This document shows, in pieces, positions 1 through 7,023 of a stretch of 9,016 nucleotides of DNA. Source of the DNA: an uncultured Prevotella sp. (GTDB lineage: Bacteria; Bacteroidota; Bacteroidia; Bacteroidales; Bacteroidaceae); NCBI GenBank assembly GCA_937906765.1, contig CALCUV010000085.1, positions 1 through 9,016 on the forward strand. Direction: 5' to 3'. The position numbers and the translations under genes are program-made. The notes under the pieces are model-generated. The model did not search any database, was not told the origin of the DNA, and worked only from the letters and a program-made list of their open reading frames with translations. Numbering within the stretch: the first letter of the stretch is position 1; every line of letters starts with the position of its first letter.

Positions 1-1
1 C

Positions 2-688
2 CACGAATGTCTCGGTCATGGTTCTGGTAAATTAGCTCCAGGTGTAGATCGCGAAGCCCTCAAGGCGTATAGTTCAACTATCGAAGAAGCGCGTGCCGAC
101 CTCTTTGGTCTCTATTATGTTGCCGATGCTAAGATGGTAGAATTAGGACTTACTCCCGATGCTGAAGCTTATAAGTCTCAATACTACACTTACATGCTCA
201 ATGGTCTGATGACACAACTCGTTCGCATCAAACCCGGTTTCACTATTGAAGAAGCGCACATGCGTAACCGCCAACTCATTGCACGTTGGGCATACGAACA
301 TGGAAAGAAGGACAACGTAGTTGAACTTATCAAGCGTGAAGGCAAAACTTACGTGCAAATCAACGACTACGAAGCGCTCCGCAATCTCTTCGGCGAATTA
401 CTCCGTGAAATCCAGCGAATCAAGAGTACTGGCGACTTCAACGCTGCTCGTGAAATGGTTGAAACTTATGCCGTTAATGTGGATGCTGAACTTCACAAAG
501 AAATCCTCGAACGTTACGCAACGCTCAACCTTGCGCCCTACAAGGGTTTCATCAATCCTGTTTATAATGTCACTACTGACGAAGCGGGCAATATAACAAA
601 GATAACCCTTGATTACACGGAAAAGTACGACGAGCAGATGCTTCGCTACTCTCGCGATTACAACTTCCTACCCGACGTAAATGAATAA
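2..688 (+). CDS. Dipeptidyl peptidase III (peptidase family M49), C-terminal part; 5' end outside window
   Basis: This zinc exopeptidase removes dipeptides from the N-terminus of short peptides. The frame is open from base 2, and the first visible residues are HECLGHGSG, the M49 form of the zinc motif (HEXXGH), with two His ligands and the catalytic Glu. The second motif EEARAD starts 27 residues later and supplies the Glu ligand (visible residue 29). From memory, the Bacteroides thetaiotaomicron enzyme has HECLGH at about 448-453, its Glu ligand near 476 and about 675 residues. The 228 residues here give the same spacing and the same remaining length, so the C-terminus looks complete. The rest is the helical upper-lobe and C-terminal region, ending in PDVNE before TAA. 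No signal peptide can be judged because the N-terminus is missing. Internal ATGs such as 134 are not the start. Family assignment is strong; the physiological substrate is unknown. Confidence 0.93.
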   Translation, partial: HECLGHGSGKLAPGVDREALKAYSSTIEEARADLFGLYYVADAKMVELGLTPDAEAYKSQYYTYMLNGLMTQLVRIKPGFTIEEAHMRNRQLIARWAYEHGKKDNVVELIKREGKTYVQINDYEALRNLFGELLREIQRIKSTGDFNAAREMVETYAVNVDAELHKEILERYATLNLAPYKGFINPVYNVTTDEAGNITKITLDYTEKYDEQMLRYSRDYNFLPDVNE

Positions 689-700
689 TTTAGTAGATGG

Positions 701-741
701 GTAGTCGAGAACAACTTGCCCTTGCAATAAATCTCGACTAC
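701..741 (+). other. Perfect 10-bp inverted repeat between the peptidase and rfbB
   Basis: GTAGTCGAGA (701-710) pairs perfectly with TCTCGACTAC (732-741) around a 21-nt loop. It lies 13 nt after the peptidase stop codon and 25 nt before the rfbB ATG. No T-run follows, so it is not a classical intrinsic terminator. It may protect the 3' end of the upstream mRNA or form a structured leader for rfbB. The pairing is read directly from the sequence; the role is inference. Confidence 0.6.
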
Positions 742-766
742 TCTTAACTACAAACTTTTCAACACC

Positions 767-1903
767 ATGTCAAAAGCAATTCTCATTACAGGCGGTGCTG
801 GATTTATCGGCAGTCATGTCGTTCGCCTCTTTGTCAACAAATATCCTGACTATAAGATTATCAACGTAGATAAACTCACCTATGCTGGCAATCTTGAAAA
901 CCTCAAGGATATTGAAAATGCACCTAACTACACGTTTGTTCGTGCTGACATTTGTGATTTCGAACAAATGTGTGAATTGATGAAGCAACACTCCGTAACA
1001 GGCATCATCCACCTTGCTGCTGAAAGTCACGTTGACCGTAGCATCAAAGACCCATTTACTTTTGCACGCACCAACGTTATGGGCACACTATCACTCTTAC
1101 AAGCAGCTAAGGTGTATTGGGAAGCACTCCCCGAACGTTACGAAGGAAAACGCTTCTACCACATTTCTACGGATGAAGTTTATGGTGCATTGCAACTGAG
1201 TCATCCCGAGGGCATTACTCCTCCTTTTACAACTACGGCATCGTCTGAGGAACACCACTTAGCGTATGGCGAAGACTTCTTCTATGAAACTACGCCCTAC
1301 AATCCTCACTCGCCATATTCGGCATCCAAGGCTAGTTCCGATCACTTTGTAAGAGCATTCCATGACACTTATGGCATGCCTACCATCGTAACCAACTGTT
1401 CAAACAACTACGGTCCTTATCAGTTCCCCGAAAAACTCATTCCCCTATTCATCAACAACATCCGTCAGCGTAAACCTCTTCCCGTTTATGGTAAAGGCGA
1501 AAACGTTCGTGACTGGCTCTATGTAGTTGACCACGCACGTGCCATCGACTTGATTTTCCACGAGGGTAAGGTGAATGAAACCTATAACATCGGTGGATTC
1601 AACGAGTGGAAAAACATTGACATTATACACGTTATCATAAAGACTGTAGACCGCTTACTCGGAAATCCAGAAGGGCATTCACTTGACCTTATTACGTATG
1701 TCACAGACCGTGCTGGTCACGATCTTCGTTACGCCATTGACTCCACCAAATTACAACGAGAACTCGGTTGGGAACCCTCATTGCAATTTGAAGAAGGCAT
1801 AGAAAAAACCGTTCGTTGGTATCTTGACAATCAAGAATGGATGGACCGCATCACAAGCGGTGCCTACGAGCAATATTATGCCTCTATGTACGGCAACAGA
1901 TAA
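767..1903 (+). CDS. rfbB: dTDP-glucose 4,6-dehydratase (RmlB/RfbB)
   Basis: This cytoplasmic NAD-dependent short-chain dehydrogenase converts dTDP-glucose to dTDP-4-keto-6-deoxyglucose, the branch point for dTDP-rhamnose and dTDP-amino sugars used in O-antigen and other surface glycans. The Rossmann motif GGAGFIG is at residues 9-15, and Asp35 in NVDKLTYAGN is the expected adenine-ribose contact. HLAAESHVDRS is at 82-92. The catalytic Thr-Asp-Glu lies in STDEVYG (135-137), and Tyr184/Lys188 in YSASK. TNCSNNYGPYQFPEKLIPL and the RDWLYVVDHARA substrate-domain signatures follow. At 378 residues it is slightly longer than E. coli RmlB (about 361); the extra length sits between EVYG and the YxxxK motif. 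The ATG at 767 begins right at the Rossmann strand and has no Shine-Dalgarno sequence, which is normal in Bacteroidetes. A strong terminator follows. No rmlA, rmlC or rmlD is in the window. All key residues are present. Confidence 0.97.
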   Translation: MSKAILITGGAGFIGSHVVRLFVNKYPDYKIINVDKLTYAGNLENLKDIENAPNYTFVRADICDFEQMCELMKQHSVTGIIHLAAESHVDRSIKDPFTFARTNVMGTLSLLQAAKVYWEALPERYEGKRFYHISTDEVYGALQLSHPEGITPPFTTTASSEEHHLAYGEDFFYETTPYNPHSPYSASKASSDHFVRAFHDTYGMPTIVTNCSNNYGPYQFPEKLIPLFINNIRQRKPLPVYGKGENVRDWLYVVDHARAIDLIFHEGKVNETYNIGGFNEWKNIDIIHVIIKTVDRLLGNPEGHSLDLITYVTDRAGHDLRYAIDSTKLQRELGWEPSLQFEEGIEKTVRWYLDNQEWMDRITSGAYEQYYASMYGNR

Positions 1904-1908
1904 AAATT

Positions 1909-1959
1909 AACGTTGAGAAAGAACGCTGAATTGCACACCTTTCTCAACGTTTCTTTTTT
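1909..1959 (+). terminator. Intrinsic terminator after rfbB
   Basis: AACGTTGAGAAAG (1909-1921) pairs perfectly with CTTTCTCAACGTT (1939-1951), a 13-bp stem with a 17-nt loop. TCTTTTTT follows (1952-1959). It begins 6 nt after the rfbB stop codon. Stem plus T-run is the textbook rho-independent arrangement, so rfbB probably ends a transcript here and the aminotransferase gene needs its own promoter. Confidence 0.88.
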
Positions 1960-1983
1960 ATATTAAAGACAATTAAAATCATA

Positions 1984-2044
1984 AGTAACTTTGTTGAAAT
2001 TATTAGTAACTTAATTTAAATTATTAGTAACTTTGTTTTTGGAT
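1984..2044 (+). repeat. 21-bp AT-rich tandem repeat, about three copies, with promoter-like boxes
   Basis: AGTAACT recurs at 1984, 2005 and 2026, exactly 21 bp apart. Copies 1 and 2 share the ending AAATTATT, and copies 1 and 3 share AGTAACTTTGTT. Twenty-one bp is two helical turns, so the units face the same side of the DNA. Copies 1 and 3 contain TAACTTTG (1986-1993 and 2028-2035), which fits the Bacteroidetes -7 consensus TAnnTTTG; copy 2 has TAACTTAA instead. No good -33 TTTG lies at the expected distance. The array is between the rfbB terminator and the aminotransferase gene, so it could hold that gene's promoter or a phased binding site. Repeat certain, function inferred. Confidence 0.7.
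2028..2035 (+). promoter_or_regulatory. Candidate -7 box (TAACTTTG) for the aminotransferase gene
   Basis: TAACTTTG matches the Bacteroidetes -7 consensus TAnnTTTG. It lies downstream of the rfbB terminator and would give a leader of roughly 125 nt before the ATG at 2166. The -33 TTTG is not evident. An identical box occurs 42 bp upstream in the first repeat copy, so either could be used, or neither. Confidence 0.35.
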
Positions 2045-2058
2045 TGATTTAAAATCAA
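2044..2058. promoter_or_regulatory. Short palindrome, possible operator
   Basis: TTGATTT (2044-2050) and AAATCAA (2052-2058) form a perfect 7-bp inverted repeat around one base. It lies 9 bp after the candidate -7 box and about 108 bp before the aminotransferase start. The position suits an operator, but AT-rich DNA produces such palindromes by chance. Confidence 0.25.
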
Positions 2059-2165
2059 AAACGACTTATTTTATGCTTCAGAGATGACACACAATAGGGG
2101 TTATTTAGAACTCCCAAGTTCATTTCTTTTTAATACACCAAGACGCTAATCCTTAACCTGAAAAT

Positions 2166-3266
2166 ATGATAAAGTTCCTTGACTTGAAAGCTATCACAAA
2201 TAAATACCAAACCGAGATACATGAAGCAGTCATGCGCACTTTAAATAGCGGTTGGTATTTACTCGGAAACGAAACCCAACGTTTTGAAACAGCTTATGCT
2301 TCTTACATAGGTACTAAATATTGTGTAGGATGTGCTAATGGTTTAGATGCCATTACACTCATATTTAAGGCGCTCATCCGACTGGGATATTTGCAGGAAG
2401 GTGACGAAGTGTTGGTTCCCGCAAACACTTTCATTGCCACCATTCATGGACTGACGAGCAACGGATTACGCCCCATACTTGTGGATGCCCGTGATGATAA
2501 CGGACAAATAGATGAAGCGTTGCTGAAGAAAGCATATACTACAAAATGCAAGGCATTTCTTGCAGTACATTTATACGGACAATGTTCGCTAACAGAGGAA
2601 ATTACCGAATTTTGCAAAAGTAAAGGATTACTCCTAATTGAAGACAATGCTCAAGCTCATGGATGCCGTTTTAAGAGTAAGCGAACTGGAAGTATAGGTA
2701 TTGCTGGTGCACACAGCTTTTACCCTGGAAAGAACTTGGGAGCATTGGGAGATGGTGGCGCAATAACAACTAACGACGCAAGATTGGCAACACTAGTCCG
2801 TCAATTAGGCAACTATGGTTATTCTCAAAAATACGTTTGTGACGAGATGGGGCAAAACTCACGCTTGGACGAATTGCAAGCGGCAATACTTAACGTAAAA
2901 CTCCGCCATCTAGACGAAGATATCGCTTTACGCCAAACCATTGCTCGCTTTTATCGTAATCACATAACAAATCCCGAAATTCGCCTTCCCAAATTGGAAG
3001 ACGAATTCTCACACGTTTACCATCTATTCCCCATACGTTGCGCACAACGTGACAAGTTGCAAAATTTTCTTACCCAAAAAGGGATTGAAACGCTCATACA
3101 CTACCCTATTCCACCTCATAAACAACAGTGTTACAAAGAGTTAAACAACCTTAATTTACCAATCACTGAATGTATTTCGAATGAAGTGCTTAGCTTGCCT
3201 ATTAGTCCTGTAATGTCTTTATCGGATGCAGAAAAGGTGGTAGATGCGCTTAACAATTTTGCATAA
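2166..3266 (+). CDS. DegT/DnrJ/EryC1/StrS-family PLP aminotransferase, probable nucleotide-sugar 3-aminotransferase
   Basis: This is a cytoplasmic pyridoxal-phosphate enzyme of the fold-type I sugar aminotransferase family, which moves an amino group (usually from glutamate) onto a keto-sugar nucleotide. The PLP Lys is expected at 189 in SFYPGKNLGALGDGGA. Asp160 in IEDNAQAHG is the pyridine-nitrogen partner, and CANGLDAI (55-62) and PANTFIAT (85-92) are cofactor-pocket segments. The SFYPGKNLG form resembles 3-aminotransferases such as FdtB, QdtB and DesV more than 4-aminotransferases such as WecE. This makes a dTDP-3-keto-6-deoxyhexose a plausible substrate, fitting the rfbB product upstream. 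The 366-residue length is typical. The ATG at 2166 begins directly at the conserved N-terminal FLDLK and follows an A-rich stretch (ctgaaaat). No 3,4-ketoisomerase or acyltransferase is nearby, so the final sugar is unknown. Family certain; regiochemistry inferred from one motif. Confidence 0.92.
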   Translation: MIKFLDLKAITNKYQTEIHEAVMRTLNSGWYLLGNETQRFETAYASYIGTKYCVGCANGLDAITLIFKALIRLGYLQEGDEVLVPANTFIATIHGLTSNGLRPILVDARDDNGQIDEALLKKAYTTKCKAFLAVHLYGQCSLTEEITEFCKSKGLLLIEDNAQAHGCRFKSKRTGSIGIAGAHSFYPGKNLGALGDGGAITTNDARLATLVRQLGNYGYSQKYVCDEMGQNSRLDELQAAILNVKLRHLDEDIALRQTIARFYRNHITNPEIRLPKLEDEFSHVYHLFPIRCAQRDKLQNFLTQKGIETLIHYPIPPHKQQCYKELNNLNLPITECISNEVLSLPISPVMSLSDAEKVVDALNNFA

Positions 3267-3332
3267 TCAAGGCAACTTTATATCAACATTTAAGTATCTA
3301 AAGTGAAAACGTTAGAAAACTTTTACCCATAG

Positions 3333-3366
3333 GTTGCGTGTACTGCAAATATTTTATGTAATTTTG
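3333..3366 (+). promoter_or_regulatory. Bacteroidetes-type promoter for lptD
   Basis: TAATTTTG (3359-3366) fits the -7 consensus TAnnTTTG. A weak -33 element, GTTG (3333-3336), lies 22 bp upstream of it, slightly longer than usual. Transcription would start near 3371-3375. That leaves only a few bases before the TTG at 3378 but about 25 nt before the in-frame TTG at 3399, which bears on the choice of start codon. Confidence 0.5.
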
Positions 3367-3377
3367 CAAGAAAGATT

Positions 3378-6170
3378 TTGACAAAAAAGCCAACTCTCTT
3401 GAAGACGAAGATTCTAACAATATTGCTCAGCATTTTTGCCCTTTGCGCAACCGCTGGCAGCGCCAATAAAACAAATAAATTTACAAAGACTTTGACGACG
3501 TGGAATCCCCACCTCGTCAAAGTCTTTGTTGCTGATTCTATCGCTACAGATTCCATTGTCACCGATTCAATCGCCACAGATTCAGTTGCCAAAAAGCAAG
3601 AACCTGGTATCGAAGCGCCTATCGACTTTGTAGCAAAAGACTCCATGATTTACGATGCCAAGACTGGATTAGCATTCCTCTTTGGCGAAGCAGAAGTGAA
3701 ATATCTAAACATGCAACTCACTGCTGCTCAAATTGCGATGAACATGGATAGTAGTATGGTCAAGGCCGATGGCAGAGTTGACACAACTGGAATTATGCAT
3801 GGCAAACCACTTTTCAAACAAGGGGGTGAAGAATACGATAGTCAATCCATGGCTTTCAACTTTAAAACGAAGAAGGGTTTCATCCAGAACACTTATACAG
3901 CCCAAGGCAATGGCTTTATGCAGAGTACGCGTTCTAAGCGAACTGACGATGGTATTGTTTACTTGGAAAAGGCGAAGTACACAACTTGTGATGCCGAACA
4001 TCCTCACTTCTACCTAGCCGTTTCACGTGCTAAAATGCAACCAGGAAAGGACGTTGTGGGTGGTCCTTCTTACCTTGTGGTTGAGGACGTACCGCTTCCA
4101 TTGGCAATTCCTTATTTTTTCTTCCCCTTCAACAAGAAATATTCGTCAGGGTTCTTGATGCCTACAATTGGGGATGAAACCACTCGCGGTTTCTACTTAC
4201 GCGACGGGGGATATTATTTTGCACTCAGTGATTACATGGACCTTCGCCTTTTGGGTGAAATCTATACTAAGGGTTCGTGGGGATTAAGCGCTGAAACGAA
4301 TTATCGTAAACGCTATCGTTACAACGGCAACTTTTACGTTAGTTACCTCAATACGGTAGAGGGCGAAAAAAACATGCCCGACTATTCCAAACAGACGAGT
4401 CTCAAGATTCAATGGACACATGCCATGGATAGCAAGGCCGTGCCCAACACAAGTTTCTCTGCCCGCGTAAACTTTGCCTCACAAAATTACGAGCGCAACA
4501 ACATCTTGAGCATGTATGACCCCGTGGCATATTCTCAAAGCACACGTGCCAGCGCCGTAAGTTTTTCACGCACTTTCCCCAATATTGGATTGAACCTTGC
4601 TATGTCAACAAACTTGACGCAAAACATGCGTGACTCTACCATCGCAATGACCCTCCCTGACCTTTCAATCAGTGTCAACCGCTTTTATCCCTTTAAGCGA
4701 AAATATGCAGCGGGAAAGCAAAAGTGGTATGAGAAAATTTCGATGTCATATACAGGTGCTTTCACCAATAGCATTACCACTTCAGAATCCAAACTCTTTA
4801 AGTCCAACCTCATTAAAGATTGGCGCAACGGTATGCAACATCGTATTCCTATCGATGCTACGTTCCAAGTGTTTAAGTACATTAATGTGACTCCCTCATT
4901 CTCTTTCCGTGACATTATGTACACCCACAAGGAAAAGCGCTCTTGGGACACGGAACGACAACGCGAAGTGCGTGACACTGTTTATGGATTTTATAATCTC
5001 TACGATTGGAATGCTTCCATCTCAGCAAACACTACACTCTATGGTTTCTACCAACCCCTTCCGCAAATCTTTGGGGAGAAGGTGCAGATGATTCGCCACG
5101 TGTTCAAACCGTCAATCTCGTTCAGTTATGCCCCTGACTTTACAGCGTCGCATTATGGATATACGGATTACTACACAAAGACGGATGCAGAAGGTAACGT
5201 TTCGACGGTAACGTACTCTCCTTATGCAGGACAAGTGTATGGATATCCAACGGGAAGAAAAACGGGTAGCATTTCTATGTCTATCTCTAACAATCTTGAA
5301 ATGAAGATTAAAAGTAAGAAGGACACGACTGGCATTAAGAAGATTAGTCTTATCGACGAATTAGCTGCATCACTTTCTTACAACTTGGCAGCTGAACGTA
5401 AACCTTGGAGCGATCTCAACACTCGCATTCGTTTGAAACTCACACCGAAATATACATTCTCTATGGCGGCTGTCTTTGCAACCTATGCCTATGAGTTTGA
5501 TAAGAATGGTAACGTCATTGTTGGCGACCGCACAGAATGGAGTCACGGACGCTTTGGGCGATTCCAAGGTATGTCTCAAAACATCTCTTATACATTCAAC
5601 AACGACACCTTCAAGAAATTGTGGGGGAAGGTCACAGGAGAAGACAAAGAAGAGACAGCACCTCCTATTGAAGAAACCGAAGATGGGTATGAAAGTATTG
5701 AAGATGCGAATATTGACCCCGACATTAAAGAAGCGCGTAAGTCAAGTAAGAATATGAAGTCTGAAAAGGGAACTATTGATGATGATGGTTATTTAGCCTT
5801 TAGAATACCTTGGTCGTTGACCGTGTCGTATGGTGTAACTATGAGCGAAGACCGTTCGAAACCCATCCGAGTAAGCAACATGCGTTACCCCTTTAAATAC
5901 ACGCAAAACTTAAACTTCTCAGGATACGTCCGCATTGCGGATGGATGGAACATCTCTTTCTCATCAGGTTATGATTTCAACTTCAAGAAACTCTCAATGA
6001 CAACGGCTTCTGTTTCACGAGACCTTCACTGCTTTGAAATGTCATGCAATGTAGTGTTACGCCCCTACTCTTCCTTCAATTTCTGCTTCCGCGCAAGAGC
6101 ATCCGAACTTGCTGATGCTTTGAAGTGGGACAAGCGAAGCGGATATAGTAGCAATATTGAGTGGTACTAA
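3378..6170 (+). CDS. lptD: LPS-assembly outer-membrane protein LptD (OstA family)
   Basis: LptD is the outer-membrane beta-barrel that, with LptE, receives LPS from the Lpt bridge and inserts it in the outer leaflet. A signal peptide covers about residues 1-28 (KTKILTILLSIFALC, cleavage near AGSA). A low-complexity linker with four DSIAT-type repeats follows at 53-72. An OstA-like periplasmic beta-jellyroll runs from about 82 to 235 (DSMIYDAKTGLAFLFGEAEV; Cys204 in YTTCDAEHPHFYL). The segment VPLPLAIPYFFFPF leads into a barrel of about 660 residues rich in alternating aromatic strands, ending in an aromatic C-terminus (IEWY). A charged acidic stretch at about 752-796 is probably an exposed loop. 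There is no in-frame ATG before residue 90, and an in-frame TAG at 3330 limits extension. The start is therefore a non-ATG codon: TTG 3378 as given, or TTG 3399, which gives MKTKILTILL and a longer leader. The 930-residue length fits Bacteroidetes LptD. A palindrome is embedded in the linker. Confidence 0.92.
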   Translation: MTKKPTLLKTKILTILLSIFALCATAGSANKTNKFTKTLTTWNPHLVKVFVADSIATDSIVTDSIATDSVAKKQEPGIEAPIDFVAKDSMIYDAKTGLAFLFGEAEVKYLNMQLTAAQIAMNMDSSMVKADGRVDTTGIMHGKPLFKQGGEEYDSQSMAFNFKTKKGFIQNTYTAQGNGFMQSTRSKRTDDGIVYLEKAKYTTCDAEHPHFYLAVSRAKMQPGKDVVGGPSYLVVEDVPLPLAIPYFFFPFNKKYSSGFLMPTIGDETTRGFYLRDGGYYFALSDYMDLRLLGEIYTKGSWGLSAETNYRKRYRYNGNFYVSYLNTVEGEKNMPDYSKQTSLKIQWTHAMDSKAVPNTSFSARVNFASQNYERNNILSMYDPVAYSQSTRASAVSFSRTFPNIGLNLAMSTNLTQNMRDSTIAMTLPDLSISVNRFYPFKRKYAAGKQKWYEKISMSYTGAFTNSITTSESKLFKSNLIKDWRNGMQHRIPIDATFQVFKYINVTPSFSFRDIMYTHKEKRSWDTERQREVRDTVYGFYNLYDWNASISANTTLYGFYQPLPQIFGEKVQMIRHVFKPSISFSYAPDFTASHYGYTDYYTKTDAEGNVSTVTYSPYAGQVYGYPTGRKTGSISMSISNNLEMKIKSKKDTTGIKKISLIDELAASLSYNLAAERKPWSDLNTRIRLKLTPKYTFSMAAVFATYAYEFDKNGNVIVGDRTEWSHGRFGRFQGMSQNISYTFNNDTFKKLWGKVTGEDKEETAPPIEETEDGYESIEDANIDPDIKEARKSSKNMKSEKGTIDDDGYLAFRIPWSLTVSYGVTMSEDRSKPIRVSNMRYPFKYTQNLNFSGYVRIADGWNISFSSGYDFNFKKLSMTTASVSRDLHCFEMSCNVVLRPYSSFNFCFRARASELADALKWDKRSGYSSNIEWY
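3483..3529. repeat. Long palindrome inside the lptD reading frame
   Basis: ACAAAGACTTTGACGA (3483-3498) is the exact reverse complement of TCGTCAAAGTCTTTGT (3514-3529). After a single C/C mismatch the pairing continues with GTGG (3500-3503) and CCAC (3509-3512) around the loop AATCC. The whole forms a 47-nt hairpin with 20 of 21 possible pairs. It encodes roughly residues 36-51 of LptD (TKTLTTWNPHLVKVF), between the signal peptide and the OstA domain, and keeps the frame open. Such a long perfect palindrome is not expected from coding constraint. It looks like an inserted palindromic element or a strong 5'-proximal mRNA hairpin. Confidence 0.9.
3534..3593 (+). repeat. 15-bp coding tandem repeat, four copies (lptD linker)
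   Basis: Four in-frame 15-bp units beginning GATTC encode DSIAT, DSIVT, DSIAT and DSVAK (LptD residues 53-72). Synonymous differences between units (TCT/TCC/TCA for Ser) show that the array is not a fresh duplication. It lies directly after the palindrome and before the OstA-like domain, and probably forms a flexible periplasmic linker. Copy number may vary between strains. Confidence 0.85.
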
Positions 6171-6190
6171 GTGTATTGACAAATTTTATC

Positions 6191-6264
6191 GGAACAAGTA
6201 AATGATTAAATAATGGGATAATTGGATAAACAAAAGTTCCTCATCCCAATCATTTACACGTTCC
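6191..6264 (+). other. Large imperfect stem-loop after lptD
   Basis: Three nested complementary blocks form one long hairpin: GGAAC (6191-6195) with GTTCC (6260-6264), GTAAATGATT (6198-6207) with AATCATTTAC (6248-6257), and TGGGA (6214-6218) with TCCCA (6244-6248). One base (6248) can serve only one of the two inner blocks. It begins 21 nt after the lptD stop codon and ends 46 nt before the lipoprotein ATG. No T-run follows, so termination is uncertain. It could be a 3'-end stabiliser for lptD or a leader structure for the lipoprotein gene. Confidence 0.6.
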
Positions 6265-6274
6265 TTATCCTTAC

Positions 6275-6289
6275 TTTAAATCATTTAAA
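6275..6289. promoter_or_regulatory. AT-rich palindrome just upstream of the lipoprotein gene
   Basis: TTTAAAT (6275-6281) and ATTTAAA (6283-6289) are a perfect inverted repeat around a single C, ending 21 nt before the ATG at 6310. Its place fits an operator or core promoter region, and TACTTTAA at 6272-6279 is a poor match to the -7 box. Low complexity makes chance a real possibility. Confidence 0.25.
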
Positions 6290-6309
6290 ATTCCAATAAA
6301 ACAACATAT

Positions 6310-7023
6310 ATGAAAAAAATAGGTATCCTTGCAACCTTTGTAGTTGCACTTTTCACCTCATGTTCAGAAAGTGAATATGAATTCCACCAAACGTATTTTA
6401 CACCTCAGGAACCCAATGGTAAGATTCTATATGCTGACCAAGTGAGCGACTCTACTCGCGTAATTTCTTACGATCCTTGGACAGCATCAACATATTTTAA
6501 TACTGGCACTGATGCGTGGTTCTCCATTACACCTACAGAATTTCATTTCAAAGCTGGTGAGCAATTTGCAAGCATGCGCATCAATATTCAAGGTTCAGTG
6601 AACAATACGGGCAAAATTCGAAGTGGACATATTGTCGTTAAGAGTTATGACACTGTAGGCATGCCCGTAAAGCAAACAACATGGTTAAACATCATCCGAC
6701 CCTTTGGTGAAGTTGAAAAATATGATGCAACTGGGAATCTGCTTCCTGAAGAGAATCGCAAGATGACATTCAAAGGTCAAACAATAGCAACTGCTAATCA
6801 ATTTGAAATTGAGTTTATGGTTTATTCTGACGATGCAACACTTACGTCAGATGCAGAATGGTTGATTCCTGCCACAACAACCTTCAATGCAGGAAGACAC
6901 GTTGTGGCTATTGTTGCACAAGAGAATTTTGCAACACAACCGCGCACCGCAACCCTCACACTCTCTTCTAATGGAATTAGCACCCCCATCACGATTACAC
7001 AAGCAAAAACAAACAATCAGTAA
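6310..7023 (+). CDS. Lipoprotein with BACON-like beta-sandwich domains, function unknown
   Basis: The 237-residue protein starts with a lipoprotein signal, MKKIGILATFVVALFTSC, with the lipidated Cys at 18. The residues after it (SESEYEF) are acidic, which in Bacteroidetes often goes with surface export; that is inference. Two beta-rich modules follow. The first, at about 50-135, contains WFSITPTEFHFKAG. The second, at about 155-235, ends in RTATLTLSSNGISTPITITQ, the pattern typical of BACON and related Ig-like domains: an early Trp, then an R-A-L-L-S-G segment closing on ITQ. BACON domains are associated with carbohydrate binding or act as spacers. No enzyme motif is seen. The ATG at 6310 follows an A-rich stretch. 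Its TAA overlaps the next ATG by one base, so the two are probably translationally coupled. Lipoprotein nature is strong, domain name moderate. Confidence 0.85.
   Translation: MKKIGILATFVVALFTSCSESEYEFHQTYFTPQEPNGKILYADQVSDSTRVISYDPWTASTYFNTGTDAWFSITPTEFHFKAGEQFASMRINIQGSVNNTGKIRSGHIVVKSYDTVGMPVKQTTWLNIIRPFGEVEKYDATGNLLPEENRKMTFKGQTIATANQFEIEFMVYSDDATLTSDAEWLIPATTTFNAGRHVVAIVAQENFATQPRTATLTLSSNGISTPITITQAKTNNQ

Noticed and set aside
134..688. The peptidase as a complete short protein starting at ATG 134
   Set aside because: The frame is open to base 2 and the upstream codons encode the essential HECLGH and EEARAD motifs, so ATG 134 is internal.
3323..3646. A 107-codon minus-strand open frame opposite the lptD N-terminus with repetitive residues
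   Set aside because: It runs through the palindrome and the 15-bp repeats read backwards, overlaps the true signal peptide region, and has no domain or plausible start context.
767..6170. rfbB, the aminotransferase and lptD as one operon
   Set aside because: A strong intrinsic terminator follows rfbB and a promoter-like element precedes lptD, with gaps of 262 and 111 bp.
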